Assembly (NCBI RefSeq): GCF_022965805.1
Contig: NC_133115.1
Coordinates: 36,323,321-36,387,320, forward strand
DNA: 64,000 nt
Origin: Primulina eburnea
Taxonomy: Eukaryota; Streptophyta; Magnoliopsida; Lamiales; Gesneriaceae
Direction: 5' to 3'
Part shown: piece by piece, positions 40,031 to 51,772 of the stretch
Layout of the letters: every line of letters begins with the position of its first letter
How positions within the stretch are numbered: the first letter of the stretch is position 1
Position numbers and translations under genes: made by a program
The notes under the pieces: generated by a model
Database searches by the model: none
Seen by the model: the letters and a program-made list of their open reading frames with translations, nothing else
Told to the model about the DNA's origin: nothing

Positions 40031-40907
40031 CATGGTCGCCATGCAAATATTTAATCACATCCTCGTATGGGTTTTGCTGCAAAATGACAGAGACCGTGCA
40101 TTGGTTCTTTTCTAATTAGTTGCCATTATTGACTTTATGATTGATATTTGCATGATCAAAGTGCATTTCTGAAGAAGTGGGGAAACCAATCGACATGGTG
40201 TTGTCTTTGAACCGATCGAAATATCTCAACAAAGTAAGTACGTCTATCGTTTGCTTTTTCTTTTTAGAAGTTTCCCAAGAACCTTTTTTTAGAATAAAAA
40301 ACTTAGATCAAAAGATAAGCGAAGAAAGTTTGTATTAATTTCTGAGTTAATTTGGCGCGTATTAAAGGGGAAATGGGTCCTGCTATAAAGGTGAACATTG
40401 TCAATTTATTTAGCATCAGTTTGATGTTTGTCACATATATATGAATTAGTTATATATCCATGCGATGCCACCCACCCACCCACGCTTGTTAAATGACAGA
40501 TTTGACCCTGTCTTCAAATTCATCAAAGGCGTGCAAATGGAGAGACACAATGCAACTTAACGTTTTCATCGAGGACAAAACAAGAAACATAGTCAAAATA
40601 TGATTTTTATTGTCTTTCCCTTGTCTTGTAGAACCATCCACCACATGACCTCAACTTTCTATGGAACAATGCTCTCGCCCGAGGCTCGCTTTGTTTCTAC
40701 TCCAATTCTATACCCGATCGTAATACTCGAACCTTGCACTCAAAACTAATTGAACCGAGTAGCGCCTATACGTACAAATCCTTATTTTCTAGTTCTCTGA
40801 TGTTTCTCTAAATCCTGCTCATCAGGTTATCTATTACAGCACACACACACACAGATATATATTATATATATGTTGCTGATCATTATTGGGTGTTTCAGCT
40901 TGTGAGA

Positions 40908-42619
40908 ATGGAAGAATCTCCTGATCCACCTTTTGAGCAAACTTACAGGAATCTCTTCAATAGCATCTTGAATGAGAAAAATATTCCTACCGATCCTCCA
41001 GTCATGGAAGAATGCCAGCTGCCGTTAATCGACCTCAACCGCTTAAACCTTGGAGATTTTGAGAAGCAGGCATGCAAGAAGGACATATCTCGAGCGTCGA
41101 AAGAGTGGGGTTTCTTTCAAGTAATAAACCACGGAATTTCTGCAGAGATACTCGAAAGAATGAGACATGAACAAATCAAGCTTTTCAAGAAGCCATTCCA
41201 TGAGAAAACAAACAGCCAAGATTTGAATTTCTCGACCGGAAGTTATCGATGGGGGACGCCTTCCGCTACCTGCTTGAAGCAGCTATCTTGGTCCGAGGCT
41301 TTTCATGTGTTATTGAGTGATATATTGGGCTCAGGTGGCTACAACAATCTCAGGTAAAATATACTGAACCAGTCCCCTCTCATTTACAATATGATATTTC
41401 GTTGAAAAAGTCTAATATACTCCATACGTACATGTCGTTTTGGGCACGCCATTTAATTTATATTTATGTATATATATATATATATAATTTATCTTATTTT
41501 TTAATCAAAATTTTTGGCGTATATTCCAAATGAAAAAAAAACTACGACTCCCTGATCCGGCTATCTACCAATTTTATATCTTCATTCTTTTCTTTCCATC
41601 TAGATGCAAATCCTTGTGGCCTCACAAATTAAATTTACAAGTGAGATATATGTGTATGATTCTTTCGACGTGGCAATACAATACAGTACTCATTCATGTG
41701 TGGACAGTTGTTTATGTACATTGTATTTCGAAATTGTCTCAAAGAATGAGACATGGCGGAAAGGGCATTGTCTTCTCCATGTGCCTAATCCTCAGACACA
41801 GACCGAAGCAGTACTAAATACTGCTGCCACTGCGTACCTTCCCCTGCATGCATGTTACCCACCCCCATTCAATTAGTTAAGCCACCATTAAGCAAATCAA
41901 GTTTCATTATTAACTAATTGAACTGTATATACTTATTTTACTTTCTGGGATGAAATCTTTAGCTCAACAATGGAGCAATTCGCGGCAATGGTGTCTGAAC
42001 TAGCACAAAAGTTGGTAGACTTACTAGCCGAGGAATTGGGCTGCAAATCTGATTATTTCAAAGAAACTTGTCTTCCCAGCACTTGCTACCTTCGATTGAA
42101 CCGGTACCCGAGGTGCCCGAGTTACTCTGATATGTTCGGAATAATGCCACACACGGACAGCGATTTCCTCACCGTGCTGCACCAAGATCACATCGGAGGT
42201 CTTCAGTTAGTAAAAGACGGAAAATGGATCGCTGTTAGACCCAATCCCGAGGCCCTAATTATTAACATCGGTGATTTGTTCCAAGTAAATAGTTGGCAAT
42301 TATATTTTATCCGCTGTGCCGATTGACGAAAAAGATGGATCTTATAATACTGAGTAATAATTTGCAGGCTTGGAGCAACAATGTATACAAAAGCGTCGAG
42401 CACAGAGTGGTGACGAATGCGGAGAAGGAGAGGTTTTCGACTGCCTACTTCTTCTGTCCGTCCTACTACACCATCATAGAAAGTAACATGGAGCCTCGTG
42501 TTTACAGAAGTTTTAGTTTCGGGGAATATAGAGAACAGGTGCAAGAAGATGTTAAGCGTTTCGGGTATAAAGTCGGACTTCCTAATTTTCTATTAAACTC
42601 AAGTTTAGACGGTAGTTAA
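40908..42619 (+). CDS. GA2OX8: Gibberellin 2-beta-dioxygenase, C20 class (GA2ox8-like)
   Basis: 2-oxoglutarate/Fe(II) dioxygenase that inactivates gibberellins by 2-beta-hydroxylation; this class acts on C20 precursors, in the cytosol. Three exons, 40908-41353, 41963-42284 and 42368-42619, join to 339 residues. The start MEESPDPPFEQTYRNLF is chosen over the in-frame ATG 18 bases upstream, which would add only MFQLVR. DIOX_N shows EWGFFQVINHGIS and the class-typical YRWGTPSAT and SWSEAFHV. The iron ligands are in PHTDSDFLT (His, Asp) and VEHRVV (His); the 2-oxoglutarate Arg and Ser are in ERFSTAYF. The end FGYKVGLPNFLL is typical of the GA2ox7/8 group. Intron 1 is 609 bp. No lesion seen. Confidence 0.92.
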
Positions 42620-43853
42620 TTTGTAGGCACATATATATACATCGATCACGAGGTACATTATTTTATAGATATTATATATAAAGAGCATGATACAGGTTTC
42701 ACCCCCCACAAATACTAGGAGTAAGTAAGCATCATGTTTCTTTTATTTTTTGGGATGTGGAAAATGTGTAATGTAACTTTTATTTAATTTGGTTTGTGAC
42801 TTTGTTGGTCAAAATCTTTGTTCTTGGCTCGTAGAAATATATTATGAACATTTATAATTATTTTAGTACATTTAATCGAGCCAACACAAATAAATGTTGT
42901 TAGATATCAGAAAATATATATGAGTAGGTCTTTTGTGAGACGGTCTAATGAATTTTTATCTGTGAGACGGGTCAAATCTACCGATATTTACAATAAAAAG
43001 TAATACTTTTTCATAAATGACCCAAATAAAATATGCGTCTCGCTAAAAAATATTGGGCCATCCATGGAAAGACATAAAGTGTGAATCTACCGGAATTCCA
43101 TATTTTACCATGGTTTCGTGAGTTGATTTAATAGTATAATCCAATATCTTCGTAACATTCCCTCAATTATTTGGATTCTTATATATCCTGTTAGTTGTTC
43201 TATATCGGTTGAGTAAAATCACGGAAAATTATATATACTAAGCTATCAAGGCCATAAAAAACATAAATGTACAATGTTAAACTTCAATGTCAACTCCCTC
43301 GGTCTTAACTCTAACGTGTTGGGCTCGAAAATGTGATGCTAACTGGTAAAGTAAACTCGAGGATTCAGATTATGTTTGAAAGAATGAGCTTATATGTTGG
43401 ACTTGATGCCGATAACTGGTAAGCTGACCAAAGTCGAGAATTCGTATTAAATATATCGATTTCAATTTTGTGATTTTCTTGAACGAATGAATTTTTCAAA
43501 TGCAATTCATCAATCCAAGCTTAATCTGAGTTGATCCTAAGGCAACTAAAATCATATATTGATGAATTGTTTTTGGAGTCTTGGTAATTTAATTTATTAT
43601 TAGAGATATCAAATATAAATATATTATTTGAGTTATTGAAATATCTTATTTTAATGTTTTTGGAGTTAGTTGAACCGCTGGTCCAGGGCCCAGGGCAAAT
43701 TGGACCGTCTCGTCCTATTCAGCAATTATCAGCTGACGTTAGGAATTCTGAATTCTGATAATTCGGCTTTGGGTTATAGATGACAATATTGATGGAACTG
43801 AATTCCAAACATCTCCTCCTCGTAAGGAATGCGGGAGTAGTGGAAGGTTTGTC
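42620..43853. other. Spacer between GA2ox and the RP1 remnant
   Basis: GA2ox 3' UTR to about 42850, one MITE copy (42922-43050), then AT-rich DNA without a gene. Confidence 0.6.
42922..43050 (-). mobile_element. MITE of the gtgagacggtctcac family, copy 3 (inverted, truncated)
   Basis: Starts gagtaggtcttttgtgagac, reverse of the other copies, and is readable to the atgcgtctcgc block; the far end is lost, so no target duplication can be read. Confidence 0.75.
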
Positions 43854-44398
43854 ATGGATGTGGCGGCTGGAGGGAACCCGATTTATATGGTATCTGATGG
43901 GACTGGACGGACGGCGGAGCACTTAGTTCACTCGGCGTTGGGGCAGTTCGATTATTGCTTGGTGGACCGGGTTTGCCCAGTTAATACCCACTTATTCTCC
44001 GGGGTACGTTGGTTATTTCTCGTTCAAGTTCGTTCATTTACTAAATTCACAATAGATATATTTTTTCATCTTTTGCCGGTCGGAGTATTCGTTTGAATTA
44101 ATCATAGTCATGTGCGATGCATTTTAGAGGCAGGTATTTCAGCAATCTCCGTCTGAACCGACTGTGTTTATTATAATTTACGTACATGTCCCGATTAATG
44201 TAGAAAATATTTGTTTCAGATTTTGTGCTGTTTGCCCTCCCTGAGGATATTATATTAATATATGGTTGAACTTATTCTTTGAATTTATATATGTGATTTT
44301 TTGAGATTAATGATGTGGAACCCTTGGTTGAAATCATCAAGCAAGCATCCAAGGATGTAGCGATGCTTGTATACACTCTATCTGAAACAACTAGTTAG
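43854..44398 (+). pseudogene. Truncated PPDK regulatory protein (RP1, DUF299) remnant
   Basis: Plastid bifunctional kinase/phosphatase of pyruvate,phosphate dikinase in intact form. Only the start of the catalytic region remains: exon 43854-44003 ([40 protein letters not shown]) and exon 44306-44395 (VEPLVEIIKQASKDVAMLVY), then an in-frame TAG at 44396-44398. Similarity continues after the stop as ACELWGV and fades. No plastid transit region precedes it, the usual GTGWTAEH is GTGRTAEH, and nothing matching the remaining two thirds follows. The intron keeps a GT start and an AG end. Best read as a partial duplicate now decaying. Confidence 0.82.
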
Positions 44399-45308
44399 GC
44401 ATGTGAACTTTGGGGTGTAACGTGTAACGGAGACAATCTCATCCCATCTTTATGTCTCGCCTTCGGCTCCAGCACGCAAGAACCCACTCAGTGAAGAGAT
44501 TTTCGAAACGTTACGAACTCTGTGTTCTTAAACAAGAGTGGGTATGATCCTCATTTGGATAAAAAAAAAATCAGTCTTTCACGTGCCAAGATTTCCTAAT
44601 CTTACATATTCAATATTATATCCCCGCCATTATGCAATGAACATTTTAATTTTTATTTATTATCAGTACATAATAATGGAGCATTAAGACAAAATTATTG
44701 GAGGAACTAGTACTTGAGAAAAGGTTGGGGTATTTTACTTGAGAAACTATGACTCCTCTGGTGCAGTAGCTGGGCGGAGAGAAAACATTGATTTTTTTAC
44801 CTCTGTTTGAAAAAGGGTGTGTTAGTGGCAGACATCAGCGACTCGAACCGTATTTAGTGGCAGACATCAGAATGACAAGTCCCAGCCACACAGAATGACA
44901 AGTTTCCTTCAGTTTTTTTTTTAAAAAAAGTCAGTTTCGGAGTTTCCTTTGTTGTGTTGCAGAAGGAGCAAACTTATATGAATTAAAGGGTATAAACTGA
45001 AAAGTGGCAAAATGACACCCACTTTCTCTCCCCATTGCACTTTATACAAAGAGTGGCTAGAGAAATATTAAAGTAGTGTTACGTAGAAGATGAGAAACAC
45101 TTAAAATAAACTCTTGCAAACACTACTAAAAACGGTATCCACCTCATGTTTGTTTTTCTCTGCTTCTTTTTGTATTGCATCTTGTCCCGTCCCTCTTAGC
45201 AGATAAAGCCAGCTTTCTGGGACAAAAGAATCCGGAACATAGCTAATTTGAGTATGAAATCCTAAAATACACTCGGTTCAGCTGTGCCTAATTTGGAAAT
45301 AATTGTTA
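44399..45308. other. Spacer downstream of the RP1 remnant
   Basis: About 100 bp of fading RP1 similarity, then no recognisable feature; the end is probably the 3' UTR of the minus-strand gene at 45309. Confidence 0.5.
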
Positions 45309-47354
45309 TTAATTAACAACATTGTCATCCCCGTTGATCTTTGTCATGGATAAGGTGAAATAGATCAATATTATAGTCCCGATGCTCGACCTGTAACAGA
45401 TATAAGATAGCTACATAATGTGCCCAAAAATCTTATGCATACACTCGATCAAAAATAATGTTGATACGTTTACACTTACAGAGTTGCGAAGAGGAAAAGT
45501 ATCCTCCGGGGATCAATGGTTAAGGAAGGTGGAGAACGTCGGAAACTAAACCTTTTGTTGCCACATTTACTTTCCTCAGGGCCGTTGTTCATGCTGCCAT
45601 TGATGGTAATCTGATGATGAGGTTGGTGGGTGGTGGCGTGGTCGGTGGCCCCCAACGCCACTACCACAGTTGGCTTTTCAGGCTTGCTGCTTCCGTGTAA
45701 AGTTGCTGCATAGAAAAGTTATGCTCTGCTAAATTGTAGAATGTAGTACTAATGTTGGGTTGCTGATTGGTATACTTAAAATTATATGCAGGGACCGAAT
45801 GGAATGGAAGGGTGCAAAGAATAGGCACGGAGAAAGAATGACAGTGTAGCATCGATGCGTTCGATTTCAGAATAAAAACTTACTCAAAAGGTGTCTCGTT
45901 CTTTCAAAAGTGTAGCTTGAACTTGAAACTCGTGATCTAACGTCGTGTTATTAAATTGTATACTAGTTTAAGAAAATTCAATTATGTAGAATTAACCATT
46001 GGATCGATTACGTCCAATGATTCTGACTACACTAGGAGTTTCACTCCCCAAGTTGTATTGAATTTTTGGCTTTTGAAATGGACTATCTAAGCCCTGCATA
46101 AGTTAGGTTCATACTACTTCTTCTCAATATAACATGTACAACCAAATAATTTATTATAAGGTATTCAAATAATTAATTATAAGTAACCCGAATATTTATA
46201 TTAGCTAGCACTAGCACGATGGGAGTATTATTAAATATATATGACTTCAATCCATATAAAAATCGCACCAACTTTCTTTTAAATCAATGCATATTAGTTG
46301 ATATATGAAATCTTCGCATGTGAAAAAAGGTTGACCAGAAGACAAGTTTTGAAATGGCGTCTAGCTGTGACCAAACGTGAGTTAAGAATAATGGCATTTG
46401 GCCTCTAGCAATTCATTATACCCTCTCGAAACAAAAGGCGTGCATGCGTACAAAATGAACTCAAAGACAACCGGAGCAAATGCAGAAAAAATGCTGCCCC
46501 TTTTCGAGTCTTTTTCTCTATTAAATTCATTTGCTATTTACTTAAAAGAATTATCTTATGGTGGTACGTACGTTTATTACCAATTTTCGGTTACCACCTT
46601 CGCCTTGTTGTTGACCAAACTTGAAGCGTAATTTAAAAAAAATATAGGAAAACCCATATCATTCTTCCGTATTTTGGTCGAAAATTACGCGAGAGAGAGA
46701 AAAAAATTTCAAACTTGAAAGGTAAAAAAAATGATAGATTTTCTTTTCTTAAAAAAAGAAGTTTGCGGGGATAACTAATCATACCTCTAGGTGAAGTTGA
46801 CAGCATGCAAGCGTCACTCTCGTTAGGTCCAAGAATCGAACTAATTTTCTTCTCTCCACATTTTCCGGATCCTTTTCTTGAAAGGTTTCTCTGCAACTTT
46901 AATTGCATCCACCAAGGATATATATAAATGACACAAATTATATAATTATGGCATGTATATATATAAAAGCTAGAAGATCATCCTTTCTTTTAAAACAAGA
47001 AGATAAAGTAAAGTAATTAATTAAACTTTTTACCCTATTAATCCATATTATTAATTAAGAGCTTTTGAAAAGCTGGAACAATTATTGATAATTATTTAAT
47101 CCAGATGTAGAACGCTTTCTTGAGATCGGAGCAGATAATAATAATAAATATAAAACTGAAGAACTTACTGTAATTCTTGAATATCCACTGATGTCTTTCT
47201 CGACGGGAAGGGAGAACCTGTCCATCTCCACCACAAAGCTATCGGACTTGATATTGCTGGAGTTACCAGAGACACAAGATTTTCGACCTCCATCAATTCC
47301 TAATTCCAATTCTCCATGCCTAACTGAGCTCTGGTTTTCTGAGCCCATCTCCAC
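45309..47354 (-). CDS. Uncharacterised plant protein with one C-terminal membrane segment
   Basis: Four exons, 47354-47169, 46896-46785, 45705-45480 and 45390-45309, join in frame to 201 residues. I recognise the layout as a conserved plant family of unknown function but cannot name it. The N-terminus MEMGSENQSSVRHGELELG is acidic and polar; then SSNIKSDSFVVEMDRFS; a basic stretch LQRNLSRKGSGK; a His/Thr-rich part (ATDHATTHQPHHQITI); and KRFSFRRSPPSLTIDPRR just before a single hydrophobic segment ILFLFATLSSIGTIILIYF near the C-terminus. This suggests a tail-anchored or single-pass protein with a long cytosolic part and possible phosphorylation sites (inference). An alternative start at the second Met would shorten it by two residues. 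All introns are GT-AG. Confidence 0.75.
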
Positions 47355-47960
47355 CTGAAAAAAAATAACGTACGAGGAGCGATGAATTTTATGCAGCTTT
47401 TACGTATATTTAATTTAATCTGTACTGAAAAGAAAAACTAAACAAAAATGACATTTACGGTAAGAACAATGAAAACAGTAATGTATGTAATCAATACTTA
47501 AACCAAACAGGAATAAATAAATAAATAAATAAAGCTAACCAGCATCAGGTTTTCTTGGTTTCTTCAAGATTAAGAAAATTAAATCAGCAAATTAAATAAT
47601 TCGACTGATCTAATTATAACATTGAACCTCAGAAACAAACGCCAAATTAATCTTGCCGGGTCAACTTTGGTTTGCCCAAATATGTGAAAGGAAATCACGA
47701 GTTTAGTTTATCGTATGTAGTAAGTCTCTCGTGAATGATAATTAAGGTAGACAGAAGCTTACAAATTTATTTGCACAAGAAAACCAACTGCTACCAAATT
47801 TAATTACAAAGAAATATCTAATCTAAATCGACAAAAAACCCAGTAAGAATCACTTCATCTTCTCAGACATTTACAACAAGAAAAACTCAAATCCTGTAAA
47901 TTAATAACCGGCCAGAGAAGAGAGAGTTGGCAGAGAGTGAATTTCAAGGATGATTGGGAA

Positions 47961-47962
<2 letters not shown>

Positions 47963-48004
<42 letters not shown>
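47963..48004. repeat. (AT)n microsatellite upstream of the membrane-protein gene
   Basis: Uninterrupted AT run of about 42 bp next to the presumed transcription start of the gene at 45309-47354, like the one upstream of the PDF2-like gene. Confidence 0.95.
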
Positions 48005-48007
<3 letters not shown>

Positions 48008-49274
48008 ATAGATAATCATTATTATATATTTATATATCCATCAATATCATTATTATAAAGCTTAATGATTAACAAAACTCGGCTACTAATTATTGGGACA
48101 TCTTGAATTTTCTTTATCGAATGACATGTCGTGATATATATTGAGTGTAGCTAAGGATATATCTAGCGTGTTGAATTGAAAATGTTACCTATTCCAGTTC
48201 ATGTTGCCATTTCTAACCTATATTATATATTCATTACATTTTCATATTAATATAATTTTATATGAAGTAAATGTTTTATGTGGAGAACATTTATACAAAT
48301 TAAATTAATTTTCCATGCAAAATTTTATATATTTGAGTTTTTATTTTTCTTTTGTTTTATTATAACAAATGTTTTTGCTTGTACGTATTTTGGATACTTT
48401 AGCAAGACCGTGATATATCCAACCGTCTCAAGTCAATTTTCTAGCTCTAAAAAACAAATTAAGAACTAGAAATCAAAGGAAGAATATATTTACTATTTAA
48501 GATTTCTCTGACCAAAACTTATTGATATGTAATATTAATTCTAATTTTTTCTTCGTCTGACAATAACATATTTTTTCCACAAGTTTAAGGTGATATTTAG
48601 CAAAAAAAAAAAAAAAAAAAAAAAAAAGTAACATCACTCGTCAAATAATTATTACTTATGACAATAATAACTATGTATGCTTTCTTGAAATTAAACACCT
48701 TTCTAATCAACCAACAAGTAAAAATACAGAATTTATATAAAAAACTCACGAAAAATAGATTAGGATTATGTATATTTTTTTAAAAAAAAATCATATTATT
48801 TTTAAATTATTATTATTAGTTTTTGATGTGGGGGCACCGGACAGCCACGATCCACCCCTGAACTGTAGTTGGCCGTAGCCCGTAGGGCAAACGAAAAAAA
48901 CAAGCAAAAACAGTTCTAGAAAGGAAGGAACGACCAAATTATAAATTTCTTCTTTATAATAGTTTTTTTCTGGCAGAAAAACAACCTAGGAAAAATGGAA
49001 TGATATGTGGTGTTGAGTTGTAATAATCGATCGAAGAATTTGTATATAAGAAAACTTGGCAATGGGGAAAGATATGAAGGAGTTAATTTCCTTGGCATAT
49101 GCCACGTTTTTTATTTCTTTAGGGAAATAATAATGTTAAGAGTAAATTTGGTTTAAATTTCTATACGCAAACTTAAGTTTGTATTTAGTTTCTTTCAGAA
49201 AAATTATATATTTATACTCTCTAATTTATAAAAAAATATTTTTGAACGATCTGAATCCACATATTTTTTCTCGG

Positions 49275-49570
49275 TCGAAAATCGATACAAAACAGTAAAA
49301 ATGTGATACTAATATCTGATATTTGAATATCAGTTTTTTTAGATCTGATACTAATATATGATTTTTGAGTATTCAAACATACATATCAAATACAGATATT
49401 AATGACATATTTGACTTTTCGAATGAAAATAAGTATAAAATATTGAAAATAAGATACTAATATATGTTATTTGATTGTTAAACTATTTCAGATCTGATAC
49501 TAATATATGATTTTTGAATACTCAAAAATATGTAACAAATGTTGATATTAATAAAGTTGTTCTAATATTA
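49275..49570. repeat. Two-copy imperfect tandem repeat, period about 149 bp
   Basis: The block agatctgatactaatatatg occurs at 49340 and 49490, and gatactaatat at 49305 and 49453, giving a period of 148-150 bp over two units. Very AT-rich. Confidence 0.75.
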
Positions 49571-50301
49571 TACTCAAATTCTTATATTTTGTATTAAATC
49601 TAAAACAATTGATACTAAAATATTATATATTTGTACTATACTTTCAATGTTATATCCATTTTAATCATTGAAAAAATATGTGGGGTTCAACATTTCTTTG
49701 TGGATCAAGAATTACAAACACATATTTTTTCTGAACTAATTGCAAAATTAAGTTTGATTTTGGGGATTTAAATAAAGCAAATCCATCCATAATGTGAAAA
49801 AATACAAAATTTGAGCATGTCTCGGATATGGACTACGGGTCCGGATCACTTCTCTTCACGCCTACGGTAGCCCGGGTATCTTGCTGAATCGCCACAGAAT
49901 AATTATATTTACTATATATGTAGTTTCTTTATTTATTTTTGCTTTATTCTTATAATTTAACTTATTCTACTGTTAAATGATTTCGCTTTCAAGTCACAGA
50001 AATTTATAAATACAATAAAACTTACCTCAGATTTTTATTTGTTTCTACTCATTTTTTCAATATTTAATCAAAATTATAAAAATACTTCATATTCATTTAT
50101 TTAATAAAAAATCATAAACACCAATTTTAATAGGTATTTATTTATCCATAATTATCATATCTTAATAAAATATACATTTATCTTTATCAATACTTTTAAA
50201 TTTAAAAATTATCATATAATCTCTAACATAAAAAAAATTTAAAAGTTTTTATTTGGATATGTAAGTTTAACAAAAACAATATTTAATTTCAAATTTTTTT
50301 A

Positions 50302-50482
50302 GGCAAAAACTTGTGTGAGACGGTCTCACGGGTCATATTGTGAGACAGATCTCTTATTTGGGTCACCCATGAAAAAGTATTACTTTTTATGCTAAGAGTA
50401 TTACTTTTTATTTTGAATATGAGTAGAGTTGACTCGTCTCACGGATTATGATTCGTGAGACGGTCTCACATGAGACTCACTC
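50302..50482 (+). mobile_element. MITE of the gtgagacggtctcac family, copy 4, with perfect 9-bp duplication
   Basis: 181 bp, starting ggcaaaaacttgtgtgagac and ending gagactcactc. It is flanked on both sides by attttttta (50293-50301 and 50483-50491). Near both ends lies the inverted motif tgtgagac[g/c]gtctcac. No coding capacity. Confidence 0.92.
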
Positions 50483-51334
50483 ATTTTTTTAATACACAAG
50501 CAATCATCGAGTGCCAGTGGATGATAGTAATACATAAGAACTAGATGCATATAATAAATATTTTGTGCCATGTAAATTTTGATAAACAAGAACTACTCGA
50601 TAAGATTCCAAAAATATTTCATCTTCTTTTAATTTAAAAATATTAAAAAAAACTATTTTTGTAAATTTGTAGTTTATCTGTGTAACTAATATATATAACA
50701 AAATATTTACTTATATGTACGTACTTTTGAGCTTTTAAATTATCTTATCAACCTAACATAAAATCATAGTCATAACACATTCATGTGAGTAACGAGATGG
50801 GCTATATGAATATTAGTTCTTCAAGCCAAGCGACCTTCTCATATGAAATATCTTAAATCAATATCTAAGATAACCTCGTTAACCACTTTTATTCAAGTTT
50901 TGAACGACATATCAATCCTTTTACGCATTTCATTAACCTGACAATATAAGATATGTCATATTAGAGCAGTATTTGGTTTTATCTTCACATATACTGAGGT
51001 ATCTCATCCTGAATATATTCAGTCAGCTCATCCATAACAAAGCAAAGATCAGGTAAGGGCATAAAGCGGATCCTTGATGAAGTGCTACTGCCAATGAGGT
51101 GATCTTAACCTATTAGACATGATGAAGCATATCAAAATTGTATATCAAATAGGTAAGTATCACTTCATTGGTGGGCAGTAGAAGTTGACACACATAGGTG
51201 AGTGAACATTATAAAAAATATGTGTATATATGTGTCTGTGTTTTTTTTTTTTGCTTCCCCATGGAAATGCTTTTCTAGGAGAACAAATTACCGTAAGAAG
51301 AGAAGCTGATCAAAAATCCTCGGCTTTTGCGAAA

Positions 51335-51516
51335 GGCAAAAAATTGTGTGAGGCGGTCTCACGGATCATATTTGTGAGACGGATCTCTTATTTGGGTTAT
51401 CCATGAAAAAGTATAATTTTTTATGCTAAGAGTACTACTTTTTATTGTAAATATGGGTATAGTTGACCCGTCTCACAGATTAAGATCCGTGAGACGGTCT
51501 CACATGAGACTCACTC
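51335..51516 (+). mobile_element. MITE of the gtgagacggtctcac family, copy 5, with perfect 9-bp duplication
   Basis: 182 bp, starting ggcaaaaaattgtgtgaggc and ending gagactcactc. It is flanked by tttgcgaaa at 51326-51334 and 51517-51525. Very similar to copy 4, so both insertions are probably recent. Confidence 0.93.
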
Positions 51517-51772
51517 TTTGCGAAATCTACATCATAAATATTCAGAATTTTCAGAAGGCATATGTGACTATATGTCTTCCTAACTTCTTTCTGCGTGCCT
51601 CTTCAAATTCACACGTATTTCCCTAGCCTTATCTCTCAATCAAATTCCCTCATATTTCGTTCCATCAGAAAATTTATGGACACTATTGTATGTAACAATA
51701 ATTTAATGTTTCATTTTTGTGAAAAAATGAAGAAGAAATAAATAATATAGACTTGGGTTTCAATTTATAAAT

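Larger units (their letters stand above)
34215..40907. other. Gene-poor spacer, 6.7 kb
   Basis: Holds one MITE copy (34595-34732), a poly-T tract at about 34256-34274, several microsatellites (separate entries) and three diverged copies of a gcaaatca-containing repeat at about 34774, 37955 and 38547. No coding sequence with family similarity. The last kilobase before 40908 is the GA2ox upstream region. Confidence 0.6.
47355..51772. other. Spacer with leader region, microsatellite, tandem repeat and two MITEs
   Basis: 47355-47960 is probably the leader and promoter of the membrane-protein gene. After it come an (AT)n run, a poly-A run of about 23 bp at 48603-48626, a two-copy tandem repeat at 49.3 kb and MITE copies at 50.3 and 51.3 kb. 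No gene seen. Confidence 0.6.
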
